From assembly GCA_013036105.1 (NCBI GenBank), contig JAAXCX010000002.1, positions 148,118 through 212,117 on the forward strand: a stretch of 64,000 bases of DNA, read 5' to 3'. Under the pieces are notes generated by a model. The model was given only the letters and a program-made list of their open reading frames with translations. It searched no databases and was not told where the DNA came from. Made by a program: the position numbers and the translations under genes. Source of the stretch: Vulcanimicrobiota bacterium. Lineage in GTDB: Bacteria; Vulcanimicrobiota; Vulcanimicrobiia; Vulcanimicrobiales; Vulcanimicrobiaceae. Shown here piece after piece: positions 42,489 through 50,897 of this stretch; position 1 is the stretch's first letter, and each line of letters starts with the position of its first letter.

Positions 42489-43048
42489 GATACTGTCTCC
42501 TGTGCCGTTGCCGGCGCGGTTGAATCCGAGAGAAGTGGCCGCAAGCGGTGACGCGCGATCATTAGGCGGAAACGCACGGTCGCTGCCGGTACACCGAGTG
42601 CAACGCCGACTTCCCCGCTTGTTAGACCGAAGAAATAGTAAAGTTCCAGCGGCAGACGCAGCGACGCGGGCAGCATAGCGATCGCCGCTTCGAGATCGAG
42701 CCGCGCAATCGGCTCATCGCGCGTCGACACGCCGCTCGCTGCTTCGTAGCCGACCGCCTCTCGACGCAGTAAACGAGATCTCGCGCGAGCGTGGTCGCGT
42801 GCGTGCGAAACGATGATCCGAGTTGACCAGCCGGCAAACGCACGCACGTCGGAAAGAGTCTGAAGTCTTGCGCAGATGGTGGCACAGGCAGCTTGGGCGG
42901 CGTCTTGTGCCGCGCAGCGCTCGCCGAGGATCGACCAAGCAATTCGGTATGCGTTGGGCCACAGCGCGCGAATCAGGGCGTCGTAGGCCTGTTCATGCCC
43001 ATTCAGGGCGGCGATCGCCAAATCCGAGAGCGGGGCGCGATCCTTCAT
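42485..43048 (-). CDS. ECF-type RNA polymerase sigma factor
   Basis: ATG 43048 gives 187 residues with region 2 (AYDALIRALWPNAYRIAWSILG, AQDAAQAACATICARL) and region 4 (LPASLRLPLELYYFFGLTSGEVGVALGVPAATVRFRL). The region 2 core is divergent (AQDAAQAA rather than the usual AEDLVQE). An upstream in-frame extension would run into the tRNA gene and is rejected. The overlapping downstream gene is its likely membrane-bound antagonist. Confidence 0.88.
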   Translation of the reverse strand: MKDRAPLSDLAIAALNGHEQAYDALIRALWPNAYRIAWSILGERCAAQDAAQAACATICARLQTLSDVRAFAGWSTRIIVSHARDHARARSRLLRREAVGYEAASGVSTRDEPIARLDLEAAIAMLPASLRLPLELYYFFGLTSGEVGVALGVPAATVRFRLMIARHRLRPLLSDSTAPATAQETVS

Positions 43049-43100
43049 ACTATATAAGACGCCGGCTCGCGACGAAGTGTTTGTGCAGCGTCGATAAATC

Positions 43101-43184
43101 TGCCCAGAAAGGGACTCGAACCCCCACGGCCTTGCGGCCACTGATACCTGAAACCAGCGCGTCTACCAATTCCGCCATCTGGGC
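43101..43184 (-). tRNA. tRNA-Leu (anticodon CAG)
   Basis: On the minus strand the acceptor halves GCCCAGA and TCTGGGC pair, the D-arm has GGCGGAATTGGTAGACGC, the anticodon loop is TTCAGGT, a long variable arm (TGGCCGCAAGGCCG) marks a type II tRNA, and the T-arm has GGTTCGAGTCC. CCA is not encoded. It reads CUG leucine codons. Confidence 0.95.
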
Positions 43185-43265
43185 TTAGAGGCCGTCCGCT
43201 TCGCGGGGCGCCCGCGCGGCCCTCTGTGAAACCGCGTCAAAACGCCGCAGGTTCCAAAAGGCACC

Positions 43266-44219
43266 ATGGCCGTTCCACTCCACGCCGTCTCGGAACAGAG
43301 CGAAGTTTCGCCGCTGGACGCTTACTCGCAAGCCGTCACGAACGCCGCACAAACCGTCAGCCCTTCGGTCGTCGGAATCGAAGTGCGCTCGGGACGGAAA
43401 CGCGGAAACGGTTCGGGCTTCGTCTTCACGCCCGACGGATTCGTACTGACCAATAGCCACGTCGTCCACGAATCGGATCGCATCGATGTCTCGCTGCTCG
43501 ACGGGCGCGAGCTCGCCGGGCGGCTCGTCGGCGAAGACGAACACACGGATCTCGCGGTCGTTCAAATATCCGCGCCCGAGCTTACGCCGGCCAAGCTCGG
43601 CGATTCGTCGCAGGTGCGTCAAGGCCAACTGGTTGTCGCCGTCGGCAATCCCTACGGGCTGCAATACACCGTCACTGCGGGCGTCGTCAGCGCGCTCGGA
43701 CGATCGCTGCGCGCGCAATCGGGGCGCTTGATCGACAACGTCATCCAAACCGACGCGGCGCTCAATCCCGGCAATTCCGGCGGCCCGCTCGTTACCGGCG
43801 ACGGATCGGTGGTCGGCGTGAATACAGCGGTCTTTCCCGGTCAAGGCATTTGTTTCGCGATTGCCGTCAACACCGCGAAGTTCATCGCCGCCATGCTAAT
43901 GCGCGACGGCCGCGTTCGTCGCGGATATCTCGGCATCGCGGGCCAAGACCTCGAAATCCCGCGGCGCCTGGTCCGGTTTCACGAGCTGGCCACGGCGCGG
44001 GCACTGTTGATCGTAACGGTCGAGCCCGGCAGCCCCGCCGAAACGGCCGGTCTGCGCGAAGGCGACCTCCTCACGGCGTTCGAAGAGCAACCGGTGCGCG
44101 GTATTGACGATTTGCACCGCCTGTTGACGCTGATCGACCTGCGCCGGAGTTATCGCTTGACGGTCATTCGCAAGAGCGAAAAAATATATCCGCTCGTTCT
44201 GCCGATCGAAGCCGAATGA
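43266..44219 (+). CDS. HtrA/DegP-like trypsin-fold protease with PDZ domain, no export signal
   Basis: The 317-residue protein has a chymotrypsin-fold domain with the triad His (TNSHVV), Asp (EHTDLAVV) and Ser ([10 protein letters not shown]), then one PDZ domain ([22 protein letters not shown]). HtrA proteases degrade or refold damaged envelope proteins. Here the N-terminus ([18 protein letters not shown]) shows neither a signal peptide nor a membrane helix, so it may be cytoplasmic, or the true start may lie elsewhere. The stop overlaps the MFS gene by 4 bases. Confidence 0.88.
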   Translation: MAVPLHAVSEQSEVSPLDAYSQAVTNAAQTVSPSVVGIEVRSGRKRGNGSGFVFTPDGFVLTNSHVVHESDRIDVSLLDGRELAGRLVGEDEHTDLAVVQISAPELTPAKLGDSSQVRQGQLVVAVGNPYGLQYTVTAGVVSALGRSLRAQSGRLIDNVIQTDAALNPGNSGGPLVTGDGSVVGVNTAVFPGQGICFAIAVNTAKFIAAMLMRDGRVRRGYLGIAGQDLEIPRRLVRFHELATARALLIVTVEPGSPAETAGLREGDLLTAFEEQPVRGIDDLHRLLTLIDLRRSYRLTVIRKSEKIYPLVLPIEAE

Positions 44220-45394
44220 TACGGCGGCTTTTCCCGATCCTCGGGATCACGTTCATCGACATCCTCGGCTTCAGCATGCTGATTCCGCTGCTGCCGTACT
44301 TCGTGACGCACTTTGGCGCGTCGCCGTTCGTCGTCGGCGTGCTCTTCTCGACGTTTTCGTTCTGTCAGCTGATTTCTGGTCCGATCTGGGGCAACGTTTC
44401 GGATCGCATCGGACGCAAGGGCGTGCTGATCATCAGTCAGATCGGCGCGACGATCGGCTGGGCGATGCTCGGAGCCGCGGGCAGCATCGGGTTCGTCTTT
44501 GCGGCGCGCATCCTCGAAGGCTTCTCGGGCGGAAACATCGGCGTCACCCAAGCGTACGTGGCGGATCTCGTCGAGCCGAAAGAACGTTCGCGCGCGTTCG
44601 GTTTGATCGGCGCAACGTTCGGCGCCGGCATGATCTTTGGCCCGCTGATCGAGTCGGTGCTTTTTCAGCGCTTCGGCTATAGCGCGCCGTTCTATGTCGC
44701 GGCCGGTCTGCAGGCCCTCACGCTGCTCGTGACGATTCGCTATCTCCCCGAATCGCGCGGAAAAACCGAAGAAGTCGTCGGTCCCACCGAAATCGTTCGG
44801 ACCTTTCAGAACAAGAAATTCGCTCCGCTGCTGTGGCAAAAATTCGCTTTATCGCTTTCGCTCTACGGCTGGTTCAGCGTGATGGCGCTCTATCTCGCCA
44901 GACAACTGCATTTCACACCGGAGCAAACCGACTATTTCTTCTCGAGCACTTCGATGCTCAACGTTTTCGTTAATGTGTTCCTGATTAGCCGCGTCTCGGA
45001 CTGGCTCGGCGATCGCGGCATGTCCACACTCGGACTTGGATCGCTGTTTGTGGGGTTCGGCCTGCTTGCGATCGTCCACTCGATCTATGCGCTGGCGATT
45101 GTGGCCGTGCTCTTTAGTCTAGGATTGGCGCTCAGCAATAGCGGCTTGACCGCGCTGATCAGCGTGGCCGCCGATGCAAAGCGGCAAGGCACCGTGCTTG
45201 GCGTGACGTCATCGCTCGATTCGCTTTCGGGGATTATCTCGCCACCGATCTCTACGGCGACGTTGGGAAGCTTTGGCCCTCAATGGTCGGGCGCCTACTC
45301 CTGTTTCTTTGCGTTCGTCGCGCTTATCGCCGGGTTGATACAAACGCGGCGCGAGCCGCGGCGGCAAGCGCAGTTGAAAGAAGAAACCGCTTAA
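44216..45394 (+). CDS. MFS transporter (drug-efflux type)
   Basis: The 392-residue protein has 12 predicted membrane helices and the MFS motif [15 protein letters not shown] in the loop after helix 2, with [17 protein letters not shown] in helix 1 as in TetA-type efflux proteins. It probably exports a small toxic compound by proton antiport; the substrate is unknown. ATG 44216 overlaps the protease stop, so the two are coupled. Confidence 0.88.
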   Translation: MIRRLFPILGITFIDILGFSMLIPLLPYFVTHFGASPFVVGVLFSTFSFCQLISGPIWGNVSDRIGRKGVLIISQIGATIGWAMLGAAGSIGFVFAARILEGFSGGNIGVTQAYVADLVEPKERSRAFGLIGATFGAGMIFGPLIESVLFQRFGYSAPFYVAAGLQALTLLVTIRYLPESRGKTEEVVGPTEIVRTFQNKKFAPLLWQKFALSLSLYGWFSVMALYLARQLHFTPEQTDYFFSSTSMLNVFVNVFLISRVSDWLGDRGMSTLGLGSLFVGFGLLAIVHSIYALAIVAVLFSLGLALSNSGLTALISVAADAKRQGTVLGVTSSLDSLSGIISPPISTATLGSFGPQWSGAYSCFFAFVALIAGLIQTRREPRRQAQLKEETA

Positions 45395-45397
45395 GAC

Positions 45398-46249
45398 TTA
45401 GGCGCTCTTGCGGCGTTTAGGTGCGGCCTTATGCGCTGCGCGTTTTTCGGCAGCTGCAGTGCGCGCACCGCGCTGCTTCTTGCTCGCTTCGACGCTTTGG
45501 GCGAGCACGTCCATGAGATTGACGACCTTCGCCCGCGCGGGCGCTTTCTTGGGCTTGGGCAATTCCTTGCCTGCCGCGCGCGCTTCGATCATTGCGAGCA
45601 GTTCCTCGTGGTACGTGTTGGTGAATTTTTCGGGCTGGAACTCATCGACGCTCATCGCGTCGATCAGCATCTTGGCCATCTTCATTTCAGGCTCGGGCAG
45701 TTTTGTTTCGCCCGGCAGATCGAGCGTTGACTCTTCGATCATCTCGTCGGCCCAATGCATGATCTCCAGCACGAGCGCGTCGCCCGACGGTTTGACCGCG
45801 GCGATCGTTTCTTTGGTGCGGATCACGACGCGCGCGATCGCGACTTTGTTAGCCTTTTCGAGCGCTTCGCGCAGCAGGGCATAGGCGTGACGGCCCTGTT
45901 TGGTCGGCTCCAAATAGTACGGCTTGTCGAAGTACATCGGGTTGATCTTGTCGAGCTCGACGAACTCCAAAATGTCGACGCTCTGCGTCGCCTCCGGATT
46001 GACTTTCTTGAAGTCCTCGTCGGTGAGAATGACGTAGTCGCCCTTTTCGTACTCGTAGCCTTTGACGATCTCGTCCCAGGGAACGGGCTTGTTGTCGACG
46101 GTGCAGATGCGCTCGTAGCGGATCCGCCCCTCGTCCTTGGCGTGCAGCATGTTAAACGACAGGTCGTTTCCGCGAACGGCCGTGAAGAGCTTGACCGGAA
46201 TGGTGACCAGTCCGAAGTTGATAGATCCGGACCAAATGGCGTGTGCCAA
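45398..46249 (-). CDS. ku: Ku protein of bacterial NHEJ
   Basis: The 283-residue protein matches bacterial Ku throughout: AIWSGSINFGLVTIPVKLF, RIRYERICTVDNKPVPWDEIVKGYEYEKGDYV, DILEFVELDKINPMYFDKPYYLEP and EIMHWADEM. It forms a ring on DNA ends and recruits LigD. The C-terminus is a Lys/Arg/Ala-rich tail (KRAAHKAAPKRRKSA) as in Ku of other bacteria. The start is TTG 46249 with AAGGGG upstream. LigD genes lie 3.7 kb to the right on the same strand. Confidence 0.95.
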   Translation of the reverse strand: MAHAIWSGSINFGLVTIPVKLFTAVRGNDLSFNMLHAKDEGRIRYERICTVDNKPVPWDEIVKGYEYEKGDYVILTDEDFKKVNPEATQSVDILEFVELDKINPMYFDKPYYLEPTKQGRHAYALLREALEKANKVAIARVVIRTKETIAAVKPSGDALVLEIMHWADEMIEESTLDLPGETKLPEPEMKMAKMLIDAMSVDEFQPEKFTNTYHEELLAMIEARAAGKELPKPKKAPARAKVVNLMDVLAQSVEASKKQRGARTAAAEKRAAHKAAPKRRKSA

Positions 46250-46281
46250 GCAAATGCCCCTTGTGGATAACTGCGACTAGG

Positions 46282-46308
46282 ATTATACCCGACCGGCGAC
46301 CTGAAAGC
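46282..46308 (-). promoter_or_regulatory. Candidate ku promoter, possibly stress-sigma type
   Basis: On the minus strand, GGGTAT (46290-46285) lies 12 bases after GCTTTC (46308-46303), similar to SigB/SigF promoters (GTTT...GGGTAT). TATAAT (46287-46282) overlaps it, so a housekeeping promoter with a weak -35 box is also possible. It lies about 33 bases from the ku start. Confidence 0.4.
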
Positions 46309-46403
46309 GACCCGTCCCTCGTCCGGGCTGCCCAGGAAGCCGCCCGCCCGGGTGAAACCGAAGCCCCAGGCGGCGCGCCTAAAGCCTTAGGTCCGGAGGG
46401 GAT

Positions 46404-48383
46404 ATGTTTCTCGTTCTCGCGGCCGCTACTGCGGTGCATCTGATCGGCTGGGCGGCCGGCCCTGGGTCCACTCAAGAGCTGGACTGGGAGAAGGCCTTCG
46501 CCGGCGTGCCTAGCGCCGCAAACGCGGCGGCAATCGAGCAGCAGCTATCCTCGAAGCCGCACCGCGCCGGCACGCCCGCCGACTACGCGACCGCGGTTTT
46601 TCTCCAGCGGCGCCTGCAAGCCGACGGCTTTGAAACGCGCGTCATTCCGTATGACGTCGAATTCACCGCTCCGGTGCGCGAATCGCTTGCGATCGTTGCG
46701 CCGAACCGGGTGCAGTTTGATTTGCTTGAGGGCACATCCGGACATCACACGCCGCAAGAGATCGCCGCCGGCGCGCCGTTTGCGGGAAGTTCCGGCGACG
46801 GCGACGTCACCGGGCCGCTGTACTACGTCAACTACGGCAGCGCCGCCGATCTGCAGGCGCTCGACGCGCTGCACATCGATCTGCACGGCGCGATCGCGCT
46901 GCTGCGCAGCGGCGGCGGCGCATCGTATGCCGAGTTAAAGAAACGCGGCGTTGCCGGCATCGTCGAATTCACCGATCCAGCAAACGACGGCTTCGGACGC
47001 GGGCAAACGTGGCCGCGCGGCAATTACAAGAATATGGATATGGCCGAACGCGCAGGCGCGCCGGCTCCGTCGGGTTCGCCGACGCCGCTGCCGCCCGGGG
47101 ACGTAACGCTTCCCGGACAAGTGCCGCTGCCGGGAGTTCCGCATAACGCTTGGAACAGCGTTCCGCGTCCCGACATTCCCGAGCTTCCGGTTACGCAGCG
47201 CACCGCTCGCGCGCTGCTCGCGTCACTGGGCGGACCGGTGGCCACGCCCGAATGGCATCCGCTGTTTGAAATCGTCACGCACGTTGGCGGGAACGTGCGC
47301 GCGCATTTGACCGTGCAGATGCAGCGCAAAGTCGTGCGCATTTGGAACGTCATCGGAGACATTCGCGGAACCGATCAGCCGAATTCCATCGTCATGATCG
47401 GCAGCCACCGCGATGCCATGGCGTTCGGCGCGATCGATCCCGGCAGCGGCACGACGGTGCTCATGCAAGATGCCGACGGTTTTCACAGGCTGCTTCAGCA
47501 GGGATGGCGTCCGAGGCGAACGATCGAGATCGCGTCGTGGGATGGCCACGAGCTCGGTCTCTTCGGATCGATCTCGTACGCTTACCAATTCGGTCCGCAG
47601 CTGCGCGCCAATATGGAACAGTACATCAACACCGATCAAGTCACGACCGGCAGCCCGTTTCTCATTCGCGCCTCGCCCGAACTGTGGGCCTCGATCAAAC
47701 AGATTGCCGACGGTGTACCCGGCCCCGACGGCGCAATGCTTGGAAGCGGCAGCGGAACAACCGCGACAAACCCGTTATTGCAGCCGCCCAGCAGCGGGTC
47801 GGACCAGCAAACCTTTGCCTACCAACTTGGCATTCCGAGCTCGTCGAATGGTTTCCGCGGTGACTTCGGCGCGCATCACACCGCCGAAGATAACATTCCC
47901 GGAATCGCCGTGTACGATCCGGGCTACAAAGAAGCCGTTGCCGACGCCGTGCTCACGGGAATTCAAGCCATGCGCGCAGCGAGCGCGACGGTTTCGCCAT
48001 GGCGGGTCTCCGATCACGCGCAAAACCTGGCGACCGCGCTCCGGCTCGACGCGCCGTTTATCAAGACCGGCGTAGACGTAACGGCGCTGCAGAGCGCGCT
48101 AACAGAGTATGTTTCGGCGGCTCGCGCGGTAGATGCCGCGTTGGACGGCGCGGAAATTGCAGGAGACGCCGATGCTATGAAAGCGCTCTCGGCCAAGCAG
48201 CACGCGGCCATCGCCGCGTTCTACGCTGAAGCAGGCCTCTCGAACTATCGTTACTACCATTCGATCGATCGCGCACCGCTGGCGTTTCCGGAAGTCGTTA
48301 ATGCTACCAACGCCGCGGATCAGCAGGCGGCCGTCGATCGTTTCATCAGCGTTGTGAGAGCGGCAACCGCCGCGTTGCGCTAG
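46404..48383 (+). CDS. M28-family peptidase-like protein (glutamate carboxypeptidase II plan), altered active site
   Basis: The 659-residue protein has an N-terminal hydrophobic segment, a protease-associated domain (GPLYYVNYGSAADLQAL, GAIALLRSGGGASYAEL), an M28 zinc peptidase domain (GSHRDAMAFGAIDPGSGTTVL) and a TFR-dimerisation-like C-terminus. Zinc ligands can be placed (His in GSHRD, Asp in IDPGSG, Glu in DGHELG, Asp in INTD, His in HHTAED). The general-base Glu of the DAEEFG motif is replaced by His (DGHELG). It may be non-catalytic like transferrin receptor, or use another base. Confidence 0.8.
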   Translation: MFLVLAAATAVHLIGWAAGPGSTQELDWEKAFAGVPSAANAAAIEQQLSSKPHRAGTPADYATAVFLQRRLQADGFETRVIPYDVEFTAPVRESLAIVAPNRVQFDLLEGTSGHHTPQEIAAGAPFAGSSGDGDVTGPLYYVNYGSAADLQALDALHIDLHGAIALLRSGGGASYAELKKRGVAGIVEFTDPANDGFGRGQTWPRGNYKNMDMAERAGAPAPSGSPTPLPPGDVTLPGQVPLPGVPHNAWNSVPRPDIPELPVTQRTARALLASLGGPVATPEWHPLFEIVTHVGGNVRAHLTVQMQRKVVRIWNVIGDIRGTDQPNSIVMIGSHRDAMAFGAIDPGSGTTVLMQDADGFHRLLQQGWRPRRTIEIASWDGHELGLFGSISYAYQFGPQLRANMEQYINTDQVTTGSPFLIRASPELWASIKQIADGVPGPDGAMLGSGSGTTATNPLLQPPSSGSDQQTFAYQLGIPSSSNGFRGDFGAHHTAEDNIPGIAVYDPGYKEAVADAVLTGIQAMRAASATVSPWRVSDHAQNLATALRLDAPFIKTGVDVTALQSALTEYVSAARAVDAALDGAEIAGDADAMKALSAKQHAAIAAFYAEAGLSNYRYYHSIDRAPLAFPEVVNATNAADQQAAVDRFISVVRAATAALR

Positions 48384-48419
48384 CTCAAGGCGCTGCCTTC
48401 TTGCAGGTCAGTCACGGAA

Positions 48420-48471
48420 GGCGAAACGCCGGAAACTCGCCAAAGTTCGATTCCCGTTGGTGCAACCAACG
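48420..48471 (+). promoter_or_regulatory. Two-hairpin leader before a secreted-protein gene
   Basis: GGCGAAACGCC (48420-48430) is a perfect 4-base stem with an AAA loop. CGTTGGT (48455-48461) and ACCAACG (48465-48471) form a perfect 7-base stem with loop GCA. The ribosome-binding site AAGGAAG follows. The layout could be a cis-acting RNA, but I could not match it to a known riboswitch. Confidence 0.35.
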
Positions 48472-48488
48472 TATAAGGAAGATTGCAA

Positions 48489-48938
48489 ATGCGCACCGTG
48501 GCGAGCTTTATCTTCGCGTCCGTTTTCCTGGCTGCGCCTCGCCCTTTCGACGGCGCCATTATCGAAGCCCGCACGACGGCGTCATCCACGCTTTTCTTGT
48601 GGGAGGCAACTCCATACGTTTCCCGCCTCGCGCACGATGGGATCTCGGGCGCGGCCGGTCTTCGCGAAATGGAAGCTACGGGCGTCGCGGTTTTGGTAAA
48701 ACGGACAAAGGGATTACACTCTCGCCGTTTCGAGCTGCGCGCTCTCTATCAAAAGACTGGAGCGGTAAGCCCCGTCTACCAAGCTGCTACGTTCGAGGGC
48801 GTTGAACGTATCTTCACGATGCGCTCGGACGCACGAGCCCTCGAAAGAAATGCCATTGCCTGGACGAGGGATTTGCGTCGGGGAATCACGCCGCGCGGAC
48901 TGGTCATTGACGTAACGGGTTCGCTGCCGCCGCCGTAA
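48489..48938 (+). CDS. Secreted hypothetical protein
   Basis: ATG 48489 gives 149 residues with a short signal peptide (ASFIFASVFLAAPRPFDGA). The mature part has mixed strands and helices (FELRALYQKTGAVSPVYQAATF, GLVIDVTGSLPPP), no Cys and no family I recognise. It is preceded by two hairpins in its leader and converges on the SGNH hydrolase gene. Confidence 0.6.
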   Translation: MRTVASFIFASVFLAAPRPFDGAIIEARTTASSTLFLWEATPYVSRLAHDGISGAAGLREMEATGVAVLVKRTKGLHSRRFELRALYQKTGAVSPVYQAATFEGVERIFTMRSDARALERNAIAWTRDLRRGITPRGLVIDVTGSLPPP

Positions 48939-48980
48939 GGGAGATTGGAGCAATCAGGCTTCCTGGACCTGTTTCGGCCT

Positions 48981-49907
48981 TTAACGCGACCACGGTTTCC
49001 AAGATTCCAGATAGCGTAGAATCGCTTTTCCAATCCAGGTGAAGCCCTGAGAAGAAGGATGCGGATCATCGGGGCTTCCGAAGGCAACCCTGTTCGGACC
49101 GCGTTCCGCTTTTTCCATTTCTGCAGCAAGACGAAAAGTTGGCATTCCGAAAGATGCCACCCGGTCTTCGAATTTTCGAGCCTGTTCAAAGCCTTCCAAG
49201 AAATCCGCCGGAAGCGCGAGGAGCTCCAGTGGCGATACTTGCGTGCTGTAGGGAACTGGTACGAGAAGAATCCTTGTTCCGCTTGCTGTCAACGCTTGTT
49301 GCGTGGTGGTAAGTTGTTTTTTGATTAACGCATCCAAAGCAGCCTGGCTGAGCTCCGGATGTTTTCTTGCAGCGTAGCCAAGAAGATCGCCCTCAACCGG
49401 GACAATAACCAGATCAGCCTCGCCGTCGGCAAGAAAGGTCCTCACAAAGCTAGCGACATCCAGAATGTCGATTCCCGAGTATCGAATGGCAATAACCGAA
49501 GGACATCTATTGAGGCCGTTACTGTCATGGTCTCGCGCGAGGCCCGCCTCAACTTGCGCCTGCATCGATTCAGGCCAGGTGATGCCGTAGAAATCGAACG
49601 AGTCCCCGAAGAAAACGATTCTGTAGGTTCCCTTGGGCTGAGAGATTCCAGCTAGGCTCGGGCCGATGATACCGCGCGGGTCGACATCCGGACCGATTGC
49701 AACTCCAAGCGGACCCACGAATCCGGCGTCGCGAGCAATGCCATTCGCTTGGGACGGCGCGCCGCTTCCCGCGAGCATCTGTAGCGTTGGATGAAGAATT
49801 CGATCGTTAGGGCATGAGGCGAGCGTTACGATCGGGTTCAAAACTGCACAGACGATCGCCAACGTTACGACGCAATGCTTGCGCGATCTGCTCATCCGCT
49901 TGCGCAC
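48981..49907 (-). CDS. Exported SGNH/GDSL-type hydrolase
   Basis: The 308-residue protein has a signal peptide (CVVTLAIVCAVLNPIVTLA), block I of SGNH hydrolases (IVFFGDSFDFYG, nucleophile Ser) and a C-terminal DPHPSSQGF block V with the Asp-x-x-His pair. Family members remove acyl or acetyl groups from lipids, sugars or peptidoglycan. Blocks II and III are weak, so the substrate is unknown. The base composition looks less GC-rich than neighbours. ATG 49895 is an alternative start. Confidence 0.7.
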   Translation of the reverse strand: MRKRMSRSRKHCVVTLAIVCAVLNPIVTLASCPNDRILHPTLQMLAGSGAPSQANGIARDAGFVGPLGVAIGPDVDPRGIIGPSLAGISQPKGTYRIVFFGDSFDFYGITWPESMQAQVEAGLARDHDSNGLNRCPSVIAIRYSGIDILDVASFVRTFLADGEADLVIVPVEGDLLGYAARKHPELSQAALDALIKKQLTTTQQALTASGTRILLVPVPYSTQVSPLELLALPADFLEGFEQARKFEDRVASFGMPTFRLAAEMEKAERGPNRVAFGSPDDPHPSSQGFTWIGKAILRYLESWKPWSR

Positions 49908-49946
49908 TTGCTTTTCTTTGTGGGAAACCGAACCGCATCCCTGGCA

Positions 49947-50897
49947 TTACGTCCAGGCGCGCTGCGCTTTTTTCAAGGCGGGTTCGAGCGCGGCCGGTCT
50001 CCAATGCTTCCCGGCCCAAAGATCGCCTTCGTCCTGTAGCCGCTTACGCGCGTTGGCGATCGTCCAGCGCGCATTGGCCGCGTCGGGCGTGAGGCGCTTG
50101 GATGCAAACTCTTCAATCTCCGACCAGTCCAGCGTCATCGAAACCGGAGCTTTATCCCGCGCGCGCACACCGTACGGCGGAACGACGGTCTTTCCGCGAC
50201 CGATCTGCACCCAGTCCAGGAGCACCGTCCCTTTGGGCCGGCGCGCGATCGAGCGTTCGAGCGTCGTGAGCTTCGGCAGCTCGCGGTTCACGCGCCGCGC
50301 CGCTATTTCGGCGAACTGCTTGATCGCGTCGTATTCGTATTTCGGCCGCAGCGGTATGACCAAATGCAAACCGCTCCCGCCAGTCGTTTTCACCAACGGC
50401 GTGAGTCCGATATCCGCGAGCATATCGTGAAATTCGAGCGCGACTTTGGCGAGCGTCTTCATCGGGCATCCGTCGCCCGGATCGAGATCGAAGAGCGCAT
50501 AGTCGGGATACTCCAGCGTGGGCCGGTGCGAGTACCATACGTGCAGCACGATCGCCGCGAGGTTCGCGCACCACGCGAGCGTCGCTTCGTCGTTGCAGAG
50601 CACGTAAGCGATTTTCCGGGAGCCTTGATCGGCGGTCACGTCGATCGTCTTGATCCAGTCCGGCGTAAACTTCGGCGCCTGCTTTTCGAAAAACGATTGG
50701 CCGGCGATCCCGTCGGGATAGCGCTGCAGCGTTAACGGGCGATCTTTGGTGTACGGCAAGAGCCATTTTGCGACGCTCAAGTAATAGGCAATCAGATCGC
50801 CCTTCGTATAGCCGTCGCGCGGCCAAAAAACCTTATCAAGATTTGAAAAGGTCAGCTCGCGCCCACCGACCTTCGCTTTCTGCGTCGTGCGGGCCAT
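49947..50897 (-). CDS. ligD: LigD polymerase domain, stand-alone
   Basis: ATG 50897 overlaps the stop of the ligase gene by one base. The 316-residue protein is a primase-polymerase of the LigD type: ELTFSNLDKVFWPRDGYTKGDL, LTLQRYPDGIAGQSFFEKQAP, LFDLDPGDG with the catalytic Asp pair, and KTTGGSGLHLVIPL. In bacterial NHEJ it fills gaps with ribonucleotides at broken ends. In many bacteria it is fused to the ligase; here it is a separate chain. Confidence 0.95.
   Translation of the reverse strand: MARTTQKAKVGGRELTFSNLDKVFWPRDGYTKGDLIAYYLSVAKWLLPYTKDRPLTLQRYPDGIAGQSFFEKQAPKFTPDWIKTIDVTADQGSRKIAYVLCNDEATLAWCANLAAIVLHVWYSHRPTLEYPDYALFDLDPGDGCPMKTLAKVALEFHDMLADIGLTPLVKTTGGSGLHLVIPLRPKYEYDAIKQFAEIAARRVNRELPKLTTLERSIARRPKGTVLLDWVQIGRGKTVVPPYGVRARDKAPVSMTLDWSEIEEFASKRLTPDAANARWTIANARKRLQDEGDLWAGKHWRPAALEPALKKAQRAWT

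Noticed and set aside
43049..43141. N-terminal extension of the ECF sigma factor
   Set aside because: It would begin inside the tRNA-Leu gene; ATG 43048 gives a normal-length factor.
48384..48488. Known riboswitch (c-di-GMP or cobalamin type)
   Set aside because: The stem sizes and conserved bases of those classes are not present; only two simple hairpins can be supported.
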